A stretch of 64,000 nucleotides of DNA from Anaerocolumna xylanovorans DSM 12503. GTDB taxonomy: Bacteria; Bacillota; Clostridia; Lachnospirales; Lachnospiraceae. The stretch lies in NCBI RefSeq assembly GCF_900143645.1, contig NZ_FRFD01000003.1, positions 558,001-622,000 on the forward strand. Reading direction: 5' to 3'. Both the position numbers and the translations under genes were made by a program. Below, piece after piece: positions 33,029 through 40,601 of the stretch; within the stretch, counting starts at the first letter, position 1, and every line of letters begins with the position of its first letter. The notes below the pieces were generated by a model, which was not told the origin of the DNA, ran no database searches, and saw only the letters and a program-made list of their open reading frames with translations.

Positions 33029-34276
33029 ATGTTAAGTGAACAACAGAAGGAAAAATATAAAGAGTTAGAACAGGAACAACAAAAGATTTACGGGAAGATT
33101 TTAAAAAAGTCAAAGAGAATTACTATTATAAGCGGATTAATAGGCGGAGTAATGGGGGCCTTTTTAGGAAGCTGGCTGGTAAGATATGAAAGGCAGATAG
33201 AAAAAGAATTATGGGGAAGTTCTCTTAGTATTTTTTTATTGATCATAGTGGCGGCAATGATACTGTCATTTCTGCTTCACGTTATCTTACATGAAGGAGG
33301 GCATCTTGTATTTGGACTGCTTACAGGATATCAGTTTCTTTCCTTCCGTGTGGGCTCTTTGATTTGGTATAAGAAGGACGGGAAGTTGCATAAGGGCAGG
33401 TATTCTGTGAAAGGTACGCTGGGACAATGCCTTATGTACCCTCCCAAAAAGGAGGCTGACGGAGGTTTTCCTTTTATCCTTTATAATCTGGGAGGAGGTA
33501 TCAGTAATCTGTTGTTTTCTTTGCTTGCCGTACTGCTATTAATGATACTGCATAACGGTTATTTGCAGGCGGCCCTTATGTCATTTAGTTTCATTGGCCT
33601 GATTACTGCTCTTAGTAATCTGATTCCTACAAGGAGGGTCATTCAAAATGACGGCATGAATGCAAAGAGTATGTTGAAAGATAAGTACAGCAGGGAGGCA
33701 TTTTATCTTCAATTACAGCTCAATGCAGAAATGAGTGAAGGCAAAGGTTTCACCGAGTATTCAGAGGAAGTGTTTGAGATACCGGAGGGTGCGAAGGAAG
33801 ACGATATGCTGGTGGCCGGTGTGCGTCTTTTATCCTATTACAGATATCTGGCACTTCATGATTTTAAGTCAGCAAAAGAAATTCTGGAGCGAATGGATGA
33901 GAAAAAAGAGAAATATTCACAGATGTTCCTTCATGCGATAGAGCAGGAAAAGTTCTTCCTTATGATTCTTGAGAAAAGGCCGACGGAGGAAATCGCAAGC
34001 CTTTATAAGTATTTAAGAAAAGTAATGCAGGCAAATAAGAACAACATAAGCACGAAGAGGATAATTTATGCTTATGAGGTTTTATTAGGCGATGAAGAAA
34101 AAAAGGATATTGACTCTTTAACCCTGAAAGAACCGGGGAAATGGGTTAAGAAGGATAAAGAAGAGCTGTACCGGGAATTTATAAAAGAGGCAGAAAAATA
34201 TCCGGTAAAGGGAGAGGCAAAGTTTTATATTGATATGGTAGATTATATTAATGAGACGATGGCCTATGTGATATGA
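33029..34276 (+). CDS. M50-like membrane zinc metalloprotease
   Basis: 415 residues. N-terminal Lys/Glu helix, transmembrane helices at about 32-48, 70-95, 155-180 and 183-205, and a soluble Lys/Glu-rich C-terminal half. The zinc motif is HEGGH (H88, E89, H92) in a membrane helix, and a later NLIPTRRVIQNDGMN fits the second metal-binding region (D in NDG) of M50/site-2-type proteases. These cleave membrane proteins or act in membrane stress. GGAAAGG precedes the ATG. No substrate gene is recognisable nearby. Confidence 0.75.
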   Translation: MLSEQQKEKYKELEQEQQKIYGKILKKSKRITIISGLIGGVMGAFLGSWLVRYERQIEKELWGSSLSIFLLIIVAAMILSFLLHVILHEGGHLVFGLLTGYQFLSFRVGSLIWYKKDGKLHKGRYSVKGTLGQCLMYPPKKEADGGFPFILYNLGGGISNLLFSLLAVLLLMILHNGYLQAALMSFSFIGLITALSNLIPTRRVIQNDGMNAKSMLKDKYSREAFYLQLQLNAEMSEGKGFTEYSEEVFEIPEGAKEDDMLVAGVRLLSYYRYLALHDFKSAKEILERMDEKKEKYSQMFLHAIEQEKFFLMILEKRPTEEIASLYKYLRKVMQANKNNISTKRIIYAYEVLLGDEEKKDIDSLTLKEPGKWVKKDKEELYREFIKEAEKYPVKGEAKFYIDMVDYINETMAYVI

Positions 34277-34314
34277 ATACCTTGAAATGCAGGCGGCAGT
34301 ATGTTGCAGGCTGA

Positions 34315-34459
34315 ATTGAAATCTGCTATTATTGGTTTGAAAAAATAAGAGGAGCTTACGGAGCCATAGACCCCTATGAAATGTATCAGCCCTATATAGA
34401 CGGATTGAAGGAAATAGCAGAGATAACCAGAGAATTCCAGGCTTCTTATTTAAGATAGC
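34315..34459 (+). pseudogene. Short remnant open frame of unknown gene
   Basis: After an in-frame stop at 34312, a frame without a credible start runs to a stop at 34457-34459 and encodes about 47 residues with protein-like composition (YYWFEKIRGAYG, then YIDGLKEIAEITREFQASYL). It has no ribosome binding site, so it looks like the C-terminal remains of a deleted gene. I do not recognise the family. Confidence 0.35.
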
Positions 34460-34531
34460 CTTAAGACCTCCGCTGATTTCTCAATACCAGAATAAAGGGA
34501 TTGATTTTTTGTATCGGACTGTAGTAGTATA

Positions 34532-34600
34532 GTATGAAAAGTACATCGTACTTTTCATACCCTGATTCGAGGCAGTACTGCAAGCTGGCTTACGGTATGC
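34532..34600. repeat. Two-hairpin repeat, copy 2
   Basis: Hairpin one: GTATGAAAAGTAC, ATC, GTACTTTTCATAC (perfect). After nine bases, hairpin two: GGCAGTACTGCAAG, CTGG, CTTACGGTATGC (imperfect). Order, spacing and the core bases TGAAAA/TTTTCA and GCAAG/CTT-CGGTA match the copy at 29174-29239. It lies directly upstream of the uridine kinase gene. Confidence 0.65.
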
Positions 34601-34657
34601 ATGGGAGCCTGTGTGAGGATAAAAATTGTCAGATAAAAAAGCCAGTTGGAGGAACGA

Positions 34658-35281
34658 ATGAAAAACATAGTAGTTATCGGTGTTGCGGGAGGCTCTGCTT
34701 CCGGTAAGACAACCGTTGTTAACCGGTTGCAGAGTATCTGTGGTGACCGTGTAGTATTACTTAGCCATGATTATTATTATAAGCCATTTTCGGAGCTGTC
34801 ACCGGAGGAGAGGACAAAAATCAATTATGACCACCCGGACGCCTTTGATACAGAACTTTTAATTGAGGATATCAAAAAGCTAAAACAGGGGATTGCTATT
34901 GACAGACCGGTATATTCCTACATTGAGAATACCCGTTTAGAAGAAACGGTCAGGGTTAATCCCTTCAAGGTTATCATTCTTGACGGGTTTATGATATTTG
35001 AAAATGAAAAGCTTAGGGATCTGATGGATATTAAAGTCTTTGTCGATACCGATGCAGATGAAAGGTTAATCAGAAGGATTAAAAGGGATGTAAATGAAAG
35101 AGGAAGAACTCTTGACTCTGTCATTGCCCAGTACACAGAGACCGTAAAGCCAATGCATGAGCTATTTGTCGAACCATATAAAAAGTACGCCGACATTATC
35201 ATTCCAAGGGGCGGCCTTAACGATATTGCTATTGATATGCTGGTTCACAGGATTGAAGCAATAGCCAAAGAGGATATCTGA
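34658..35281 (+). CDS. udk: Uridine kinase
   Basis: 207 residues. Phosphorylates uridine or cytidine to the monophosphate with ATP or GTP. P-loop GVAGGSASGKTTVVNRL at residues about 6-22, the substrate loop HDYYYKPF, the NYDHPDAFD motif and the late RRIKRDVNERGRTLDSV lid are the standard Udk set. The ATG at 34658 is preceded by GGAGG; a TTG at 34646 lies in that site. Followed after 20 bp by a phosphatase gene, so probably co-transcribed. Confidence 0.93.
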   Translation: MKNIVVIGVAGGSASGKTTVVNRLQSICGDRVVLLSHDYYYKPFSELSPEERTKINYDHPDAFDTELLIEDIKKLKQGIAIDRPVYSYIENTRLEETVRVNPFKVIILDGFMIFENEKLRDLMDIKVFVDTDADERLIRRIKRDVNERGRTLDSVIAQYTETVKPMHELFVEPYKKYADIIIPRGGLNDIAIDMLVHRIEAIAKEDI

Positions 35282-35301
35282 AGAATATAGGGAGGATGTA
35301 T

Positions 35302-36030
35302 ATGAAACTGATAATAATACGTCACGGAGACCCTGATTATTCCATCGATTCACTTACTGAAAAAGGCTGGAGGGAAGCAAAACTTCTTTCCGACCGGATA
35401 GCAGCTATGAATGTGAAGGCGTTTTATATTTCACCTTTAGGAAGGGCAAAAGATACGGCATCCGTCACTTTGAATAAAATGAGCCGTGAAGGAAGAGTGC
35501 TTCCCTGGCTTAGAGAATTTGACGCACCTATTACTGATGAGCAGACAGGGGAAGAACGTGTCCCCTGGGATTGGCTTCCTGCCGAGTGGACGAAGATCCG
35601 GGAATATTATGATAAGGACCTCTGGTATAAGACGCCGGTTATGCAGGAGGGACATGTATTTGAAGAAGCGAGGAAAGTCCATGAAGGACTGGATGATTTA
35701 TTAAAGGAACATGGCTATGAGCGTGAGGGCAGATTATACCGCGCTGTCAGCCCGAATAATGATACGGTAGTTTTATTCTGCCATTTTGGAGTTGAATGTG
35801 TGATGTTAGAGCATCTGCTTGGTATTTCGCCTATGATCTTGTGGCATGGCTTCTGTGCGGCCCCTACCTCTGTGACAACCCTTATTACTGAGGAGCGGAG
35901 AAAAGGAGTTGCTTATTTTCGAATGAGTTCCTTTGGAGATATTTCGCATCTGTATGCAGCAGGAGAGGAGCCAGCCTTTATGGCGAGGTTCTGTGAAACC
36001 TACGATAATATGAATGAGCGTCACGATTAA
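35302..36030 (+). CDS. Histidine phosphatase family protein
   Basis: 242 residues. Branch 1 histidine phosphatase with the RHG motif in LIIIRHGDPDYS, a second Arg in SPLGRAKDTA, the acid Glu in REFDAP, and a later FCHFGVECVMLEHLL carrying the second catalytic His. Longer than a plain CobC/GpmB protein because of an insertion at about 75-150. Substrate unknown: sugar phosphate, nucleotide or cofactor precursor. The ATG at 35302 fits GGAGG; another at 35296 is too close to it. Probably one mRNA with udk, ending at a strong terminator. Confidence 0.85.
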   Translation: MKLIIIRHGDPDYSIDSLTEKGWREAKLLSDRIAAMNVKAFYISPLGRAKDTASVTLNKMSREGRVLPWLREFDAPITDEQTGEERVPWDWLPAEWTKIREYYDKDLWYKTPVMQEGHVFEEARKVHEGLDDLLKEHGYEREGRLYRAVSPNNDTVVLFCHFGVECVMLEHLLGISPMILWHGFCAAPTSVTTLITEERRKGVAYFRMSSFGDISHLYAAGEEPAFMARFCETYDNMNERHD

Positions 36031-36033
36031 AAT

Positions 36034-36074
36034 AAATACAGCTTCGGGTTAATCTGACCCGAAGCTGTATTTGG
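36034..36074. terminator. Bidirectional terminator
   Basis: AAATACAGCTTCGGGT and ACCCGAAGCTGTATTT are exact reverse complements around a seven-base loop. Serves the phosphatase gene and, from the other side, the convergent blaR1-like gene. Confidence 0.92.
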
Positions 36075-36111
36075 TTAAAAGGGTTTTATTCCAAATCAGG
36101 GGGAGTGAAAG

Positions 36112-38349
36112 TTAATCTTTCATTCTTACATCCTCCAAGCCATATTTCTTTTGGTATTTTTTAAGATTTTCATCCCTTAATGAGAGCAGATCAACGTAAT
36201 TATCATAATGTGCTAATATCTCTTTGGCAAGTCCCGGTATTTTCTTACCGGATAAAGGCATGACGCAGTAAGCTTTGACAGAGGAATTAAAGTAACTGCC
36301 GTCTGTTGCCTGTTCATACTTTTCCAAGACATAACTGCCGTCTTCTTTTTTCTGAAAGGTCATGGCGGATGGTACTACTCCGCCTCCCAAGTCTACCAGC
36401 GTTTCATCATACAGCTTGTAATAGTTATAGAGGGTGGTGGCAAATATCTTTAAGGAGTCTCCTTCTTCATAATATCCGAACAGATGAGGAGAGACGATAG
36501 TGAATCCGAAATCCTTATTATGGTGCATTTTGGTTTCTGTTTCATAGACAAGCTTTAATATCTTATCATCTCCCTGGTAGGAAAAATCAGGGAGCACAGT
36601 CTCGGGCCTGATATACAGATTGCGGTACCATTCTGTCGGAGGCGTATTATCGCTCGCTTTATCAGAGCGGTTTCCCAAAATATCTTCACACAAATACATC
36701 ATTAGATATCCCTTTAAGGTATCTCCTTCTCCTTTATAAAGACAGGAAAGCATATAATAAAGAGCTTTGTCTCCCTGTTTCTTTATATTTTCACATTCCT
36801 TGGTATGGTCTTTCAGGTAATCAGATGGATTGCTGCTTGCAAGAGGAGAGCTCATTATTGTTTTTAAATTTTCTTCTACGGCAGTCATTGCATCTGTATC
36901 CGGAGCTAACAGGCTAAATAAGGTGCCATAATCCTTTAAGGGAACGTTTATGCAGGAATTCCCCACGGCAGACTGGATATAAGGGATACCGTTCTTTTGG
37001 TACAGATAATATTCAGAAGGACCGCTATACTTGTCATAGACTATTTGCACCTCATAATATTCATCCAAAGTATTGATATCGGTGCCTGCCTGGAATGTAG
37101 AAGTCAAATTCTTACGTAAAACCATTTGGTCAATAAGTGTCATAAAGTCCTTGGAAGTGACAGTTATGGTAATATTTATGTTGTGTATAGGTCCTTTTAT
37201 CGTATAAGACTCACCCATTGGTGACTGGCTGCCGGCGGTCCTGGCATAATCAGGGTCAGTTTGATACTGCCTTGTTTCAGCTTCTGTTGCTGTATTATTT
37301 TCTGCATTATTTTGTGCTGTGTCTGCCTGGCTTGGAGCAGCTTTACCGGCTTCATTCTGCGAGGTTTTATCTGACTTAGGATCGGTAAGTAAAGTTACGG
37401 CTGTAAGAAGAATAACCGTTAGCAGGAGTGAAGATAGCCAGACAACAGGCTTCTTATAAGTTAACACATTTTTTATACGGCTTTTTAATCCGGTTTCTCC
37501 AAAGGCTAATGGAGATATCTTCAGAAAAGATGCTTTTTCTCTCTTGAGGCTTAAATGAAGAAGAGAATAGGAGTAGTCGGCCTTAATGTTCTCACCAAGG
37601 ATTTGAAGTACGGCTTCGTCGCAGCTCATTTCCATATCCTTTTCCATCAGACGGAAGGAGGTCCAGACAAATGGGTTAAACCAATGGAGGATAAGAGCAG
37701 CATGCCATAATAGTTTGAAAACATAATCGAACCTTTTTATGTGTGTTTTTTCGTGCAGGATAATATATTCTGTCTCTTTTTCTGTCAGGGTAACAGGAAG
37801 ATATATTCTGGGAGATAACAGGCCGCATACGAAGGGGGAATGGATTTCATCCGACTGATAGACATTCTCCTTAACCAGCCAGGCGGTACGAAGACTTTTC
37901 TTTAACCGGAAATAGGAAAATAAAGTGCCGGCAAAAAGCAGTATGCTTACAGTTATCCATGCAAAGGAGGCAAGGAAAAGGATTCCCTGCATGGGATTGA
38001 GGCTTTGGTAAGGGGCAGCAGCAGGAAGCGACTGGTTCACAGAATCAGTTACAGGCGGGATATACAGATTGACTTCAGGAGCTGCCTGATAACCAATGTC
38101 ATAAGGAACAGGTTCCATTACAGAAGTTCTGATATCTTCCTTTTCGAACAAACGGAATACGCTTAAGGTGCTTTCCAAGGTAACAGGACACAGGAGACGG
38201 AACAGTACGACAAACCAAAGCAGATAAGAATAAATCTTTGGGGCTTTTTTTAAGGGCAGACGCAGAAGCAGTACTGCCAATATGACCACGCAGGAGGTAA
38301 GGGACATATTTAAGATGACATGAAACAGGGATAATATCATATTTTCCAT
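36112..38349 (-). CDS. BlaR1/MecR1-like M56 membrane metallopeptidase
   Basis: 745 residues. Four helices (about 5-30, 35-55, 115-140 and about 310-330) frame a cytoplasmic M56 protease domain with the zinc motif HEKTH (H199 to H203), WFNPFVW and a downstream EMSCDEAV. After the last helix comes an external region of about 400 residues, not a penicillin-binding domain: it shows an acidic, Ser/Thr/Asn-rich linker and then segments without SxxK or KTG motifs I can see. In the family, signal detection outside triggers proteolysis of the paired BlaI repressor. The ATG at 38349 has AGGAGG five bases upstream. Signal unknown. Confidence 0.85.
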   Translation of the reverse strand: MENMILSLFHVILNMSLTSCVVILAVLLLRLPLKKAPKIYSYLLWFVVLFRLLCPVTLESTLSVFRLFEKEDIRTSVMEPVPYDIGYQAAPEVNLYIPPVTDSVNQSLPAAAPYQSLNPMQGILFLASFAWITVSILLFAGTLFSYFRLKKSLRTAWLVKENVYQSDEIHSPFVCGLLSPRIYLPVTLTEKETEYIILHEKTHIKRFDYVFKLLWHAALILHWFNPFVWTSFRLMEKDMEMSCDEAVLQILGENIKADYSYSLLHLSLKREKASFLKISPLAFGETGLKSRIKNVLTYKKPVVWLSSLLLTVILLTAVTLLTDPKSDKTSQNEAGKAAPSQADTAQNNAENNTATEAETRQYQTDPDYARTAGSQSPMGESYTIKGPIHNINITITVTSKDFMTLIDQMVLRKNLTSTFQAGTDINTLDEYYEVQIVYDKYSGPSEYYLYQKNGIPYIQSAVGNSCINVPLKDYGTLFSLLAPDTDAMTAVEENLKTIMSSPLASSNPSDYLKDHTKECENIKKQGDKALYYMLSCLYKGEGDTLKGYLMMYLCEDILGNRSDKASDNTPPTEWYRNLYIRPETVLPDFSYQGDDKILKLVYETETKMHHNKDFGFTIVSPHLFGYYEEGDSLKIFATTLYNYYKLYDETLVDLGGGVVPSAMTFQKKEDGSYVLEKYEQATDGSYFNSSVKAYCVMPLSGKKIPGLAKEILAHYDNYVDLLSLRDENLKKYQKKYGLEDVRMKD

Positions 38350-38366
38350 CAGCACCTCCTATCAGG

Positions 38367-38732
38367 TTAATTTTCTTTATAACGGTCGATGAGTTCTTTG
38401 ATTTCCTCGGCGTCCTTTACAGAGAGACTGTTATTCCCGAGAAAAGCAGTGATAAATTGGGGAAGAGAGCCGCCAAAGTTTTTTTTCATAACCTCACGGC
38501 TTTCATATTGCTGTACTTCCCTTTGATTTACCAGGGAGGTGACAATGGAACTTTCATTCTGCAGAATTTTGCGGGTACATAGCTTCTTTAATACCGTATA
38601 GGTGGTGGTGCGCTTCCAGCCAAGAATTTGTTCGGTTATTTTGGCTAATTCTCCAGATTGTATAGGTTCATACTCCCAGACAATACAGGCGAAGCGGTAT
38701 TCGGCATCATGGAGCTTTAAGTTCATTTCCAT
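38367..38732 (-). CDS. BlaI/MecI-family repressor
   Basis: 121 residues. Winged HTH at about 8-75 (EYRFACIVWEYEPIQSGELA, then WKRTTTYTVLKKLCTRKIL) and a dimerisation helix region. Represses its own operon with the M56 protein that starts 17 bp later. Operators with the GTCTA-N6-TAGAC pattern lie upstream. No beta-lactamase gene is adjacent, so this pair may sense another cell-envelope signal. AGGAGG precedes the start. Confidence 0.9.
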   Translation of the reverse strand: MEMNLKLHDAEYRFACIVWEYEPIQSGELAKITEQILGWKRTTTYTVLKKLCTRKILQNESSIVTSLVNQREVQQYESREVMKKNFGGSLPQFITAFLGNNSLSVKDAEEIKELIDRYKEN

Positions 38733-38765
38733 ATGGTGTTAACCTCCTGTTGATCTGCATTTATG

Positions 38766-38841
38766 GTCTATGGAACATAGCTGTGTCGGTCTGTCTATTG
38801 CACTAGACTACAGCGGCTGATTAAAGTCTATCATGATAGAC
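38766..38841 (-). promoter_or_regulatory. Operator cluster of the BlaI-like repressor
   Basis: GTCTATTGCACTAGAC (38793-38808) and GTCTATCATGATAGAC (38826-38841) share the pattern GTCTA-N6-TAGAC and lie 33 bp apart; the second is a perfect palindrome. A weaker dyad CTATGGAACATAG lies at 38768-38780. The spacing of about three helical turns allows two dimers on one face. Confidence 0.75.
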
Positions 38842-38855
38842 AGAAATAGTCAATA

Positions 38856-38950
38856 GTAACCCTGGCAGGTACAATCACACCAAACTCGCCTAATAGTTAC
38901 AGATATGTAGAGCTGTGAGCTCAAACAATGGCATGATTGTACCTAGTTAC
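38856..38950. repeat. Interrupted inverted repeat
   Basis: GTAAC...AGGTACAATCA (38856-38877) pairs with TGATTGTACCT...GTTAC (38934-38950), with unmatched bases on one arm and a 56-base loop; TAGTTACAG also occurs twice in direct orientation. No T-run, no coding capacity seen. Function unknown. Confidence 0.6.
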
Positions 38951-38997
38951 AGTTTCTTCCATTTTAGTGTCATAAGGAAGCCTTCAATAGAAAACTC

Positions 38998-39059
38998 ATA
39001 AATAGATGCAAAACTCATCTGTGTTCTTCCAATAAATTTCTTCAGGCGTTTGTCCCGGG
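38998..39059. repeat. Dispersed 62-bp repeat, copy 1
   Basis: Begins ATAAATAGATGC, contains CTTCCAA and CTTCA in the middle and ends GTTTGTCCCGGG. About three quarters of positions match 60009-60069 with one gap. It lies in a 530-bp region (38733-39261) that otherwise holds the operators, the inverted repeat and a possible gene fragment at 39140-39265. Confidence 0.7.
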
Positions 39060-39261
39060 ATAGAGATGTTTAAATGGATAAAAATTTCGGGAAATGGAGT
39101 TTATTAATGATATCTATTATGGTATGATGGGATAAATTGGACATTATTAAGGAGCTATGGAAGCTGTTTCCCATTGTGCTAAAAAAATATTCAGAGAAAT
39201 TGCCAAAGTGCAGTATGGCAGACAGTATATGCCGGAGATTTAGAACGGATTGGAGGATATC

Positions 39262-39738
39262 ATGATACAATATAGAATGCTTAAAAAGGATGACATGCAA
39301 ATAGAGGAATACCATAGAATGCGGCATACCCTATGGCCAAGGCATGAAGAAAGAGAATTATACGATGAAATGCTGAAAATATTAGAAAACATTCCTTTTT
39401 ATAAAAATGAACTATCCTGGACGGTTTTTGCCGCTGTCAGAGAGGATGGAAGCCTTGGAGGGTTCATCGAAATAACGGTTTATCCCGAGTTGCATTTTTG
39501 CAGTACAAAACCGGTGGCATTTATCGAAGGCTGGTATGTGGATGAAGATTTAAGGAGAAGGGGAGTTGGAAAGGGTCTGGTAGAGACTGCAAAAAAGTGG
39601 GCATTGGAGAATAAGTGTACTGAAATAGCAAGTGATGTGGAACTGCATAATCAGGTAAGTCAGTTGGCCCATCAGGCATTAGGGTTTATAAAAAGCCATA
39701 AAGGTAGCACATGCATCTATTATAAGCGTGAGATATAA
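39262..39738 (+). CDS. GNAT acetyltransferase of the AAC(6') type
   Basis: 158 residues. The pattern RMRHTLWPRHEE, FIEGWYVDEDLRRRGVGKGL (acetyl-CoA loop) and ASDVELHNQVSQLAHQALGF is that of aminoglycoside 6'-N-acetyltransferases, including the conserved LWP and SDxxLxNxxSxxAHxxLGF. It would transfer acetyl from acetyl-CoA to the 6'-amino group of an aminoglycoside or a natural amine. The ATG at 39262 has GGAGG upstream. Whether it confers resistance cannot be read from sequence; many chromosomal homologues are silent or have other substrates. Confidence 0.82.
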   Translation: MIQYRMLKKDDMQIEEYHRMRHTLWPRHEERELYDEMLKILENIPFYKNELSWTVFAAVREDGSLGGFIEITVYPELHFCSTKPVAFIEGWYVDEDLRRRGVGKGLVETAKKWALENKCTEIASDVELHNQVSQLAHQALGFIKSHKGSTCIYYKREI

Positions 39739-39774
39739 TTTAATTCAATAGAATATAAAGGGGTGGGAGAACTC

Positions 39775-40476
39775 ATGATTAAGGTATCGCTTGTGGTACC
39801 GCAAAAGGGTGAAGATATCAAGGAACTTGGCAGGTTCTTGCAGGAAAAAGCGGATATCTATGTCTTTCCGGAAGGATTTTTAGAGACTGAGCATTTACCG
39901 GAAGCACTTAAAGTAATAAAAGAAGCAGGCAAATATGTTATAGCAGGATTAAGAGATACCCGCATGGAAGAATCGTATCAAACTGCTTTAGTAATTGACA
40001 AAGGGGTTATAACCGGCGAGTATAAAAAGAATATACTGACAAAAAGTGAACGGGATAAAGGGCGGGTCTCCGGAGAGAGTATCTATTGTATTGAGACGAA
40101 ATACGGCAAAATCGGGATACCCATCTGTTATGAGATACATTTCCCGGAGGTGGCGAGGATTATGGCTTTGGAATCTCCTTTTATGCTTATTAACTTAATC
40201 GGTACCGGGATGTATCATGAGCTGCAGTATGGCCAATGGACGACACTGGCAAAAGCAAGAGCCATTGAGAATGAAGTTTATGTGCTTGGATGCTCCCATT
40301 ATGCCGGTGAAATTCCCTTAGCATTTGCCTTTTCGCCAAGAGGTGAAACGATTATACAGAAAAAGAATGAGTATGGCAGTGTAAGCCTTCATATTGATGT
40401 TGAGGAAAGTTACAAAAGGGAGCATTCGTATTTTTCAGACCGTCTGCCTGAGCGTTTTACAAAATTATGTGAATGA
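39775..40476 (+). CDS. Nitrilase-superfamily carbon-nitrogen hydrolase (short form)
   Basis: 233 residues. Catalytic triad visible: Glu in VFPEGFLE (about residue 34), Lys in YKKNILTKSE (about 86) and Cys118 in ICYEIHFPE. Hydrolyses an amide or nitrile-type bond; the shortness and lack of a fused domain put it with the unassigned small amidases. ATG at 39775; GGGGTGGGAG precedes it. It lies 36 bp after the acetyltransferase gene and ends at a terminator, so they may share an mRNA. Confidence 0.87.
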   Translation: MIKVSLVVPQKGEDIKELGRFLQEKADIYVFPEGFLETEHLPEALKVIKEAGKYVIAGLRDTRMEESYQTALVIDKGVITGEYKKNILTKSERDKGRVSGESIYCIETKYGKIGIPICYEIHFPEVARIMALESPFMLINLIGTGMYHELQYGQWTTLAKARAIENEVYVLGCSHYAGEIPLAFAFSPRGETIIQKKNEYGSVSLHIDVEESYKREHSYFSDRLPERFTKLCE

Positions 40477-40516
40477 ACCCGTTCCTATGTATTTGTTTAT
40501 GGAACTGGAGAATAAA

Positions 40517-40559
40517 TAAAGGGGTGTGCTGCAATTAAGTTTGCAGTACACCCCTTTTT
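40517..40559. terminator. Terminator between convergent genes
   Basis: AAAGGGGTGT.CTGCAA pairs with TTGCAG.ACACCCCTTT (one mismatch) around a short loop and runs into T's; also usable by the minus-strand GH3 gene. Confidence 0.88.
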
Positions 40560-40601
40560 CTTTTATAAAAAATAGTTAGCAGCGCCTGATTACATGTTTT
40601 C

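Noticed and set aside
39157..39243. 28-codon open frame with AAGGAG before its ATG
   Set aside because: Too short and without recognisable features; it overlaps another frame with a more protein-like fragment, and neither is conserved as far as I can tell.
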